The notes beneath the pieces were generated by a model that did not search any database, had not been told where the DNA came from, and worked only from the letters and a program-made list of their open reading frames with translations. From the NCBI RefSeq assembly GCF_042681745.1, contig NZ_JBHUGF010000010.1, positions 868,001 through 932,000 of the forward strand: 64,000 nucleotides of DNA, in the 5' to 3' direction. Both the position numbers and the translations under genes were made by a program. This document shows, piece by piece, positions 45,370-52,488 of this stretch. The DNA is from Saccharibacillus nicotianae (lineage in GTDB: Bacteria > Bacillota > Bacilli > Paenibacillales > Paenibacillaceae). Every line of letters starts with the position of its first letter. The first letter of the stretch is position 1.

Positions 45370-45474
45370 ATAATTCATCAAAAAATTATAATTACAAATA
45401 TAGTATTTTAAACGAAAGTTCCTTTGGTATAAACGAGCTAGATAAATATATCAAAGCAGAGTAGGAGTAAATTA

Positions 45475-46125
45475 ATGCACAAAACCTTTATCAGTTATCA
45501 TCATGATAACGATCAAGATTTAAAAAATATGATTGTTGAAAAATTTGGTTCAAATGATTTTATTGATAAATCAGTAAAAAACGGTGATATTAATCCTAAT
45601 AATACTGAAAATACAATAATGCGAACAATTCGTGAAAAATTCCTAAAGGACTTGACAGTAACATTAGTATTAGTTGGTTCTGAAACTTCTCAACGTCCTT
45701 TTATTAATTCAGAAATTCAAGCATCTTTGTGGGGAGAAAATCCAGCAGGTTTATTAGCAGTAGTTAGAGATGAAATTTATCAAAAAATTTATCTTGAAAC
45801 TACTTGTAAAAACTTGAATTGCAATTGTGGAATAAAATTGCGCACACAAACAAAATTGTTCGAAGATTATCTTCCAGAACTTATATTTAAAAATAATAAA
45901 TTTCATAAACCGGTTGCTCATTATGATGACGATCAAGTTTACTGCTCAATTGTTAAAATATCTACATTCATGAGGAATCCTGAAAAGTATATTGATGATG
46001 CATTTAGAAAAAGAAAAACAATACCCATTGCATATAAAAAACTTTCTAAATCAACTCCAAAAATTCAAAACGAAAGCTTATTGTTTAGTTCGTTTAAACA
46101 ATTTTTAATAGGAGAGTCTAAATGA
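45475..46125 (+). CDS. ThsB-like stand-alone TIR protein
   Basis: This 216-residue protein begins KTFISYHHDNDQDLKNMIVE, the start of the ThsB/MTH538 TIR-like group (formerly DUF1863), and continues DLTVTLVLVGSETSQRPFIN. The likely catalytic Glu is in FINSEIQASLW. In Thoeris systems ThsB makes a cyclic ADP-ribose isomer after phage infection, which activates ThsA. No ThsA (SIR2-SLOG) gene is seen. The C-terminal 100 residues carry a Cys cluster (CKNLNCNC) not typical of the minimal family. It overlaps the next TIR gene by ATGA, and AGTAGGAG precedes the ATG. Confidence 0.75.
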   Translation: MHKTFISYHHDNDQDLKNMIVEKFGSNDFIDKSVKNGDINPNNTENTIMRTIREKFLKDLTVTLVLVGSETSQRPFINSEIQASLWGENPAGLLAVVRDEIYQKIYLETTCKNLNCNCGIKLRTQTKLFEDYLPELIFKNNKFHKPVAHYDDDQVYCSIVKISTFMRNPEKYIDDAFRKRKTIPIAYKKLSKSTPKIQNESLLFSSFKQFLIGESK

Positions 46126-46973
46126 ATAGGAATATACTTCCAGGCGATATATATTTAGCAAATACAAAGAATAAAAAGTTTAGCCAAGTTCTTGTTATTG
46201 AAGATACTGGTCACTCCTGTATTGTAGTTGAAGTGTATGATTTGATAGAAGATTCTAAAGATAAATTTTTATTTGAAATTTTAATCAAACAATCAAAACA
46301 AGCAACAGTCAAGTTAAATTCTTTAAAGTCTATAAAAAAAGAAATGTTAATAAAATATATTGAAACACTAAATAAAAATCAGTTTTTTTCACTCAAAGAA
46401 AAAATTTCTAAGAAATACACTTCAAATATTAACTCTTTAAATATTAGTAAGTATGCCGATTCTATTTTACAAGAGAAGAATTTGGATGATTATTTAAGTG
46501 AGAGCAATAAAGAATCTATTAATAAAACATTTGATATTTTTTTATCTCATAGTTCAATTGATAAATTAGAAATTGCTGGTATTAAAAAATTTTTTAATGA
46601 GTTAGGATTTAGCGTTTACGTTGATTGGTTAGAAGATAAGAACTTGAAAAGAGGAAATGTAACACAAGAAACTGCAATAACTATGCGTAACAGAATGTCT
46701 TGTTCAAATACCTTAATATTTGCATACTCTAAAAATTCTCCTAAATCTGTATGGATGCCTTGGGAACTGGGCTACTGTGACGGACTAAATAAAAAGATTG
46801 CAATAATGCCTATTGAACAGTTTCCTAGAAAAAGTAAATTTAAAGGCCAAGAATATTTAACTTTATACGATCAAGTAGAAGAAATTTCTTTTGATTTAAT
46901 GGCAAACAATTTAAGAATTTTAAAAAATAATAAAAATGATATTTCTTTTAAAGAATGGTTTGAACTATCTTGA
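46122..46973 (+). CDS. MazF/PemK-like N-terminus fused to a TIR domain
   Basis: This is a 283-residue protein. Residues 1-75 (ILPGDIYLANTKNKKFSQVL, VIEDTGHSCIVVEV, LNSLKSIKKEMLIKYIETLN) resemble the SH3-like barrel of PemK/MazF toxins in order and in the closing helix. Conservation is weak, so this is a fold-level guess. A linker follows, then a TIR domain (about 137-260) starting FDIFLSHSSIDKLEIAG, with the catalytic Glu in SVWMPWELGYCDG. The gene overlaps its predecessor by 4 nt, giving coupled translation and a likely joint complex. NADase or signalling activity is inferred from the TIR family. Confidence 0.7.
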   Translation: MNRNILPGDIYLANTKNKKFSQVLVIEDTGHSCIVVEVYDLIEDSKDKFLFEILIKQSKQATVKLNSLKSIKKEMLIKYIETLNKNQFFSLKEKISKKYTSNINSLNISKYADSILQEKNLDDYLSESNKESINKTFDIFLSHSSIDKLEIAGIKKFFNELGFSVYVDWLEDKNLKRGNVTQETAITMRNRMSCSNTLIFAYSKNSPKSVWMPWELGYCDGLNKKIAIMPIEQFPRKSKFKGQEYLTLYDQVEEISFDLMANNLRILKNNKNDISFKEWFELS

Positions 46974-47085
46974 AAAATAGAATTAATGTAAAAATATTAT
47001 TTAAATTACAGTTCAGTGAAAAATATTTTATTACTAATAAAATGCTACTTTTAAAATAATATTGCTATTTCTAAGGAGAGTATTA

Positions 47086-49104
47086 ATGACAAATTTTAAG
47101 TCACCACTTTCAATTTATTTTGTTTGGTATCCATCAAATGTGGATAAAGTAAAACCTATTTTTGATCATTGTTTTTCTTTATTATCAAGAGATGTGGATA
47201 AACCGTTCTCAAGATCTATGAATCTTCCTGTTTATTATAGAACAAGTACACACAAAGGTATTCCAAAAGACATAGAGGGATTATCTAAAAAAAATATAGT
47301 ATTTATTTTCATTAGTAGAGATTTAATTATAGATAATTCTTGGAAAGAATATATAGAAAGAATGAAAAATACAGAAGATTTGATTTGTATTCCTATTGCG
47401 CTTGATAGGTTTGCTTTTCAATCTCCAGTTTTTAAACATGAAAATTTTATAAGATTTTTTGAGTTTGAGCAAACTCATTTAAATGATTTATTTTTTATAT
47501 CAGTTACTCACGAAATTTATCGTTTTGCATTAAATGAAAAATTTCAGACAATGTCAAATGGAAAGGATAATGCTTTGAAAATTTTTTTGAGTCATACAAA
47601 AAATGGAGAAAATGGAGTAGTTCTTGCCCAGGCATTAAAGAGATTTATTGATAATAGCTCTATGCGTAATTTCTTTGATGCAACAGATATTGCTCCTAGT
47701 TACAGGTTTGACAATGAAATTATTGAACATATAAAAGGATCTACTGTTATTGCCATACACACAGATTCTTATTCATCAAGATATTGGTGCCAAAGAGAAA
47801 TTATTAGTGCAAAAGAGAATAATCGACCTATAATTGCTGTGGATTCTCTAGAAGAATTTGAAGATAGAAGATTTCCTTTTGCAATGAATATGCCATCCAT
47901 TCATTTGAATTTTGATGTTGAGCCTACTAAAAAAGATTTATTGAGAATCTTGAGTGCTGCGTTATTAGAAACAGTACGCTATTTTTACGCTAAATTGTTA
48001 TTAGAAGAGTATCAGTCTACAGGAATTATTCCAGAAGATGCGAAAATTTTATCTCGTCCTCCTGAAGCATCTGATCTAGAAAAAATACTTTCAATAAACG
48101 AAGAAAAGGCTATAGTAAGCCAATTCAAACAGTTATTTTACACAGAACCTCCAGTATATTCAGAAGAAATAAATTTGCTGAGTAAATTAGGAATTAAATG
48201 CAATACACCATTGAAATTAAATTATTGTGATTTATTAAACCATAATTTTGGGATTTCAATCTCTGATTTATCTGTTGAAGAAGCTACAGAAATTGGTCAA
48301 ACATCAAACCATTTAATTCAAGTATCTCAAGATTTAACTAGGCACTTGATTTCTCGAGGAGCAAAAATCATTTATGGAGGCGATCTTAGAGAAGATGGAT
48401 TTACAGAATTTATTTTTAATGAATCATTAGCATATCAGACGAGAACCATGACAGATGAAATTCAATTAAGTAATTATATAGCTTGGCCAATATATAAAGC
48501 TGATACAGAAAGTGTTAAGGATTGGAAAGCAAATTATATATCTATTGCCAAAATGATAGAGTTACCACCAGCTGATGATGTTTTAGAGTTTATTCCTAGT
48601 AAAGAATCTTTTTTACCTCCTTCTAACACTCAAAATTTATATGTTTGGAGCCGCAACCTAACAGAAATGCGTAAAATAATATCTGCTAAATGTAGTGTGA
48701 GAATTTGTGCTGGTGGAAAACTTACAGGATATAAAGGAATTATGCCAGGAGTACTTGAAGAAATTTTATTTACAAGTCAAAGAAATCTACCAATATATCT
48801 TTTAGGTGGGTTTGGGGGTGTTACAGCAAGTATTTGTAAATCCATCCAGAATAAAGTGATGTCTATAGAACTTACTAAAGGATGGCAAATTGAAAATAAT
48901 GGGGGTTATAAAGAAGTATTAGAATTATATTCAGAAAGAAATCCTAATATAATTAATTACGAAGAAATTGCGTCTTCTATCATCAACCTAGATTTGAAAA
49001 ATGGTTTATCTGAAGAAGAAAATTTGAAGCTTTTTAATACTCCATTTATAGATGAAGCATTATATTTTGTATTCAAAGGTCTTAAAAATATTTTATCAAA
49101 ATAA
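47086..49104 (+). CDS. TIR-like + TIR + C-terminal SLOG-like protein
   Basis: The start at 47086 follows AAGGAGAG at normal spacing. The 672-residue protein has three parts. Residues 1-150 are TIR-like (IYFVWYPSNVDKVKPIF, VFIFISRDL) but lack a clear catalytic Glu. Residues 160-290 are a full TIR (LKIFLSHTKNGENGVVLAQA; Glu in RYWCQREIISAKE). A helical linker follows. The C-terminal third (about 400-670) looks SLOG-like, with GAKIIYGGDLREDGFTEFIF, AGGKLTGYKGIMPGVLEEIL and IYLLGGFGGVTASI. Tandem TIR plus SLOG in one chain could couple signal synthesis to sensing. The gap of 112 nt before it holds no gene. Confidence 0.75.
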   Translation: MTNFKSPLSIYFVWYPSNVDKVKPIFDHCFSLLSRDVDKPFSRSMNLPVYYRTSTHKGIPKDIEGLSKKNIVFIFISRDLIIDNSWKEYIERMKNTEDLICIPIALDRFAFQSPVFKHENFIRFFEFEQTHLNDLFFISVTHEIYRFALNEKFQTMSNGKDNALKIFLSHTKNGENGVVLAQALKRFIDNSSMRNFFDATDIAPSYRFDNEIIEHIKGSTVIAIHTDSYSSRYWCQREIISAKENNRPIIAVDSLEEFEDRRFPFAMNMPSIHLNFDVEPTKKDLLRILSAALLETVRYFYAKLLLEEYQSTGIIPEDAKILSRPPEASDLEKILSINEEKAIVSQFKQLFYTEPPVYSEEINLLSKLGIKCNTPLKLNYCDLLNHNFGISISDLSVEEATEIGQTSNHLIQVSQDLTRHLISRGAKIIYGGDLREDGFTEFIFNESLAYQTRTMTDEIQLSNYIAWPIYKADTESVKDWKANYISIAKMIELPPADDVLEFIPSKESFLPPSNTQNLYVWSRNLTEMRKIISAKCSVRICAGGKLTGYKGIMPGVLEEILFTSQRNLPIYLLGGFGGVTASICKSIQNKVMSIELTKGWQIENNGGYKEVLELYSERNPNIINYEEIASSIINLDLKNGLSEEENLKLFNTPFIDEALYFVFKGLKNILSK

Positions 49105-49144
49105 ATTATTAATTCTAAAAATAATACTATAAAGGATGTATTAT

Positions 49145-50017
49145 ATGAATCAGGATTTTATTTTTGAGTTTGATTATTTTAAAGATAGAATTAAAAATTT
49201 TAAATTAATTGGCGAAATTGCAGATAAACATGTATATCCAAAATTAAAAGAACTACGCATTTATATTAATAATGTGCCTTCTAGTTTAGAATTCTACGTT
49301 CATTTCTCATATGATTCTAATGCATTGAGAGAAATTGAACAAATGAAAGAAGTATTATTCTCTAAAGGTAAATATAGACCGGATTTTTCATCAGAGTTGT
49401 TATTTATGAAGATTGGAGACAGAAGTTTTAATTCTTTTGGAATATTAAATTCATTTGATGCAAGTTTAATTTCACATGGATTTTTCTACCAAAATAAAAA
49501 TGAATTATTTAATAATTCTTTATCTGAAAATCACATACAACGTTTGAGAAAAGAAGGTTATGATTTATTTGAAAAAATGATAGGTGGAACATCATTATTT
49601 TTAAGTCATTCTTCTAAGCAAAAAGCTGAGTTAGAAAAAATAATTCCTTATCTGACAGCCACCAATGAGTTGATCTGGCTTGATAAATTTAGGTTGAAGC
49701 CTGATGAGAATGAAGAAGTTTTAAAAAAAGAGATCACCCTTGGTTTGAAAGAGGCTGATACTGTGTTTTTTTATATTACTAGAGATTTTATGGAGTCAAA
49801 TTGGTGTAAACTTGAACTGGATATATCTATAAAATTATATTCAGAAAAAAAGGATTACAATGTTATATTGGTAATAAATACTGAGGTTAAAGAATTATTT
49901 TTCACTAAATATAATTTTTTTATTGAAAACATGAACAAAGGTAATATATTTTTTATGAATTCGAATCAGGTACTTGAGGAGTTTATTGGTTCATTCTTAG
50001 AAAGAATAAGAGCCTGA
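49145..50017 (+). CDS. Novel N-terminal region + C-terminal TIR domain protein
   Basis: The ATG at 49145 is better spaced from AAAGG than the one at 49136. The 290-residue protein has a 140-residue N-terminal part that I do not recognise (KHVYPKLKELRIYINNVP, MKIGDRSFNSFGILNSF). A TIR domain follows (about 145-280): TSLFLSHSSKQKAELEKIIP, IWLDKFRLKPDENEEVLKKE, with the catalytic Glu in SNWCKLELDISIKL. The unknown part may recognise an infection signal or partner. It is the last gene of the A+T-rich block; base composition returns to the backbone level soon after. Confidence 0.7.
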   Translation: MNQDFIFEFDYFKDRIKNFKLIGEIADKHVYPKLKELRIYINNVPSSLEFYVHFSYDSNALREIEQMKEVLFSKGKYRPDFSSELLFMKIGDRSFNSFGILNSFDASLISHGFFYQNKNELFNNSLSENHIQRLRKEGYDLFEKMIGGTSLFLSHSSKQKAELEKIIPYLTATNELIWLDKFRLKPDENEEVLKKEITLGLKEADTVFFYITRDFMESNWCKLELDISIKLYSEKKDYNVILVINTEVKELFFTKYNFFIENMNKGNIFFMNSNQVLEEFIGSFLERIRA

Positions 50018-50179
50018 TAGGATTAGTTATTTTGATATAGATGCTTGGTTTTTATACTTGAACCTGAAACAATTTGTGACTTAATGTATAGTAACGCAAC
50101 GATTTGTTGCCTCATATTCTATCTTTCACTAAATTGATTTATACTCCTCTTATACATATCCCGAGAGGAGAAAACAACC

Positions 50180-50419
50180 ATGTGGATCATCAGCCAAGAT
50201 GAGCAAATCATCGTCAAATCTGTTGCGCTTACTCTAGAAACATCAACCGAAGGAACGGTTCTTTCCGCTTATGTAGGAGACGGTTCAGTCGAATCTGCTT
50301 TTACAGTAGGGACGTTTCAACAGAAGGAGAGAGCGGTCGAAGAGTTGTCTCGTTTCCGTCAATATTTGTCCACGATCAATATGGAACCTTTTTATATTCA
50401 ACCCGATCTTGAAGCCTAG
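50180..50419 (+). CDS. Small hypothetical protein
   Basis: This 79-residue protein begins MWIISQDEQIIVKSVALTLE. It contains a predicted beta segment and a helix (QQKERAVEELSRFRQYLSTI). GAGAGGAG precedes the ATG and a terminator follows, so it is a genuine single-gene unit. I do not recognise the family. It has no signal peptide or membrane segment. The 50018-50179 stretch before it marks the end of the TIR block and holds no gene. Confidence 0.7.
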   Translation: MWIISQDEQIIVKSVALTLETSTEGTVLSAYVGDGSVESAFTVGTFQQKERAVEELSRFRQYLSTINMEPFYIQPDLEA

Positions 50420-50456
50420 TCTTACTGTTGTATTACATCAAATGCTATTCAATGCC

Positions 50457-50488
50457 AAAGCCTATTCGACTATTCCTGAATAGGCTTT
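50457..50488 (+). terminator. Terminator after the small hypothetical gene
   Basis: AAAGCCTATTC (50457-50467) pairs with GAATAGGCTTT (50478-50488) around a 10-nt loop and is followed by T residues. It may also act on the minus strand after the GNAT reading frame, which ends at 50510. Confidence 0.88.
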
Positions 50489-50509
50489 TTTACTTGAAGT
50501 AGTATCAAT

Positions 50510-51037
50510 TTACTTTGATGATCTTGCTAATACATCGTCAATATTATTCCATTCATAGATTCGTTCATTGAGAAGTACGCCACCTATTTGGACAGTCATT
50601 GTCTTACATAATGCCGCACCATAATGCTCATACTAATCACATGTTTTATTATCTTCTAGCACTTCAACCAATACTTTTTGCCAGCCCAATTGCTTGAATA
50701 TCTCAAATAAAGATTGGAGTAGTTGCTTACCAATTCCTTTGCCTTGATAAGCTTCCAGTATATAGATCGAGGTTAAGTCACCAGAATGAGGGACGGTGTT
50801 GGTTTCTCTTTTCCAACCGTCTGCAAATCCGACAATCTCGCCCTCGGAAGTCTCTGCTACCATAACGTAGTGATCTTGTTGTGTTATAGCTTGAGTCCAT
50901 AGATCAGTTCTTTGGGTATAGGATAGGTTGTTGAGAAAGTCATCTGGAATGATACCTTTATATGTCGTTTTCCAACTATCTACATGAACTCTGGCAATCG
51001 CTTCTGCATCTTGAAGGGTTGCTTTTCTAATATGCAA
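50510..51037 (-). pseudogene. GNAT acetyltransferase gene interrupted by an in-frame amber codon
   Basis: The N-terminal 134 codons (TTG start at 51037, ribosome site AAAGGAG) encode a GNAT fold: HIRKATLQDAEAIARVHVDS, then SIYILEAYQGKGIGKQLLQS with the acetyl-CoA loop, and KVLVEVLEDNKT. Translation stops at TAG (50633-50635). The same frame then stays open for 40 more codons (YEHYGAALCKTMTVQIGGVL to a TAA at 50510), which is just the ending expected for this family. The protein is therefore cut before its last strand and helix. Either the gene is decaying or the stop is a sequencing error. The substrate is unknown. Confidence 0.8.
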
Positions 51038-51166
51038 GATATGTAAACTCCTTTGGCTCTTTATTTATTGTTTATACTAGCAGAATCTAGTATGGTTTAA
51101 AGTGTTATATCTGTTGAGAATCTACATATTTATTGAAGAATACATTAGAGAGGAGTGCATTTTAAT

Positions 51167-51574
51167 TTGAAATCAGCTATAGTAATCACCTTATTAGCCA
51201 CACTTCTAGGTTGTAGTCCCAATACCACACAGACCCAGCAAGGAGTACAACCTAACAACATTACAGAAATCAGCACGACAGAAATTTTAGCCCAAGAAAC
51301 GATCCGTGATTCACCCCGTGCAGATTTATTTATATTCAAGAATGGAGTATATGTTGTGGATCACCAGCTCACCGTACAGAGTAACCAGATCGGAGAGAAG
51401 TTAGGAACGATTCAACAACAGCATAAAGACGATGAACCTTTTACCGAGTTCATGTCTACCACATTACCTATAGGAATCGAAATGTACCAAATCAAAAATG
51501 CAGTTCATATAGATCAACTTGCTATTAAAGTTAAGGATTATTATAAAGTATATAAGGTGCTTGAAGAAGGATAA
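51167..51574 (+). CDS. Small lipoprotein, related to the one at 55398
   Basis: The start is taken as TTG at 51167, about 10 nt after AGAGGAG; a GTG at 51155 touches that site. The 135-residue protein has a short signal and lipobox LLGC, then a Thr/Gln-rich linker. The mature domain (FIFKNGVYVVDHQLTVQSNQ, EKLGTIQQQH, LPIGIEMYQIKNAVHID) shares a pattern with the lipoprotein at 55398: a strand with NxxY, a GEIxQR-like turn and a G-x-E-x-Y/F strand. It is anchored outside the membrane. The function is unknown. Confidence 0.6.
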   Translation: MKSAIVITLLATLLGCSPNTTQTQQGVQPNNITEISTTEILAQETIRDSPRADLFIFKNGVYVVDHQLTVQSNQIGEKLGTIQQQHKDDEPFTEFMSTTLPIGIEMYQIKNAVHIDQLAIKVKDYYKVYKVLEEG

Positions 51575-51688
51575 GTATTATATAGTTATAGCTATGCTGA
51601 AATATCAAATTATGTATATAACGATTGAATGAATATGATAAAATTAAAGTAAAAATAAAATATAGCTATTATTTGGGAGGGTATTATC

Positions 51689-51943
51689 GTGAAATGGCAG
51701 GAAGTAAGAGAACTGTTTCCAGATCAATTTGTATTAGTATCTATCCTTCAATACCATGAAGAAGATAACAAGAAAATCGTAGATGAAGTGGCTCCTATTC
51801 GCACTGTTTTAGCTGAAGATGCAAATAAAGAATTTTTTCAAGCTGGGGAAGGTAATTTGGTATATCATACTGCTAATCCAGATTGTATAATACATTTGCG
51901 TAAAGATCCTTTAATGAGAGTGAGACGTTTGAATGAAAATTAA
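51689..51943 (+). CDS. Small hypothetical protein upstream of a retropepsin-like gene
   Basis: This 84-residue protein starts at a GTG with TGGGAGGG 7 nt upstream. It begins MKWQEVRELFPDQFVLVSIL and ends in a basic stretch (KDPLMRVRRLNEN). No known domain is recognised, though the start resembles small beta-barrel proteins found beside aspartyl-protease-like genes. It overlaps the next gene by 11 nt, so the two are translationally coupled. Confidence 0.65.
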   Translation: MKWQEVRELFPDQFVLVSILQYHEEDNKKIVDEVAPIRTVLAEDANKEFFQAGEGNLVYHTANPDCIIHLRKDPLMRVRRLNEN

Positions 51944-52304
51944 TTACGATGGGCAACTAATGACTGTTTCACTCACTGTTACATTTCGAGGGAAGTCAGT
52001 GCAAATTAACAATGTTATTATAGATACAGGTTCTTCTCACACTATATTTAGCCCTGATATTTTAGAAGAAATAGGTTTAGTGTATGAAAATGGGGATGCT
52101 ATTTATGAAGCATATGGAATAGGTGGGAGCGCCCCATTTTTTACAAAAGTAGTAGATTCAATTCAGATTGATGCAGAAATTATTAGTAATATTGAAATAG
52201 ATGTCGGTATTCTACCTAAGAATCATCAAGGATTATTAGGATTAGATATCCTGCTAAGTCATTCTTTTATTATTGATCTTAAAAACCTAGAGTTGTATGT
52301 ATAG
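51933..52304 (+). CDS. Retropepsin-like aspartyl protease
   Basis: This 123-residue protein contains NNVIIDTGSSHTIFSPDILE, with the DTGS motif of retroviral-type aspartic proteases, then GIGGSAPFFTKVV (flap-like) and GLLGLDILLSHSFIIDL, the usual second motif of the fold. Enzymes of this type work as dimers, each chain giving one Asp. There is no signal peptide. The physiological target is unknown. It overlaps the upstream small gene and probably acts with it. Confidence 0.75.
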   Translation: MKINYDGQLMTVSLTVTFRGKSVQINNVIIDTGSSHTIFSPDILEEIGLVYENGDAIYEAYGIGGSAPFFTKVVDSIQIDAEIISNIEIDVGILPKNHQGLLGLDILLSHSFIIDLKNLELYV

Positions 52305-52435
52305 TTGGCATTATTATAATTAGTTTTACATAAAGAGTGTACCAACAAGAATAAGGAAAAAAGCTTGTGTGTTAAAACACTATTTTTTCCTTATTTCCCT
52401 ATATAATCCTTCCTTATACTTTTGTATATTTAACT

Positions 52436-52450
52436 CTGTAAGCGCTATCT
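52436..52450 (+). promoter_or_regulatory. cre-like site upstream of the GH26 gene
   Basis: CTGTAAGCGCTATCT has 13 of 15 positions of the cre consensus. The last 14 bases are identical to those at 4673-4686 before the secreted clan GH-A hydrolase. It lies 39 nt before the mannanase start, followed by CTATCTATATAGATAG, which has dyad symmetry. Confidence 0.55.
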
Positions 52451-52488
52451 ATATAGATAGTTATTCCAACCACAGAGGAGTTGTGATT

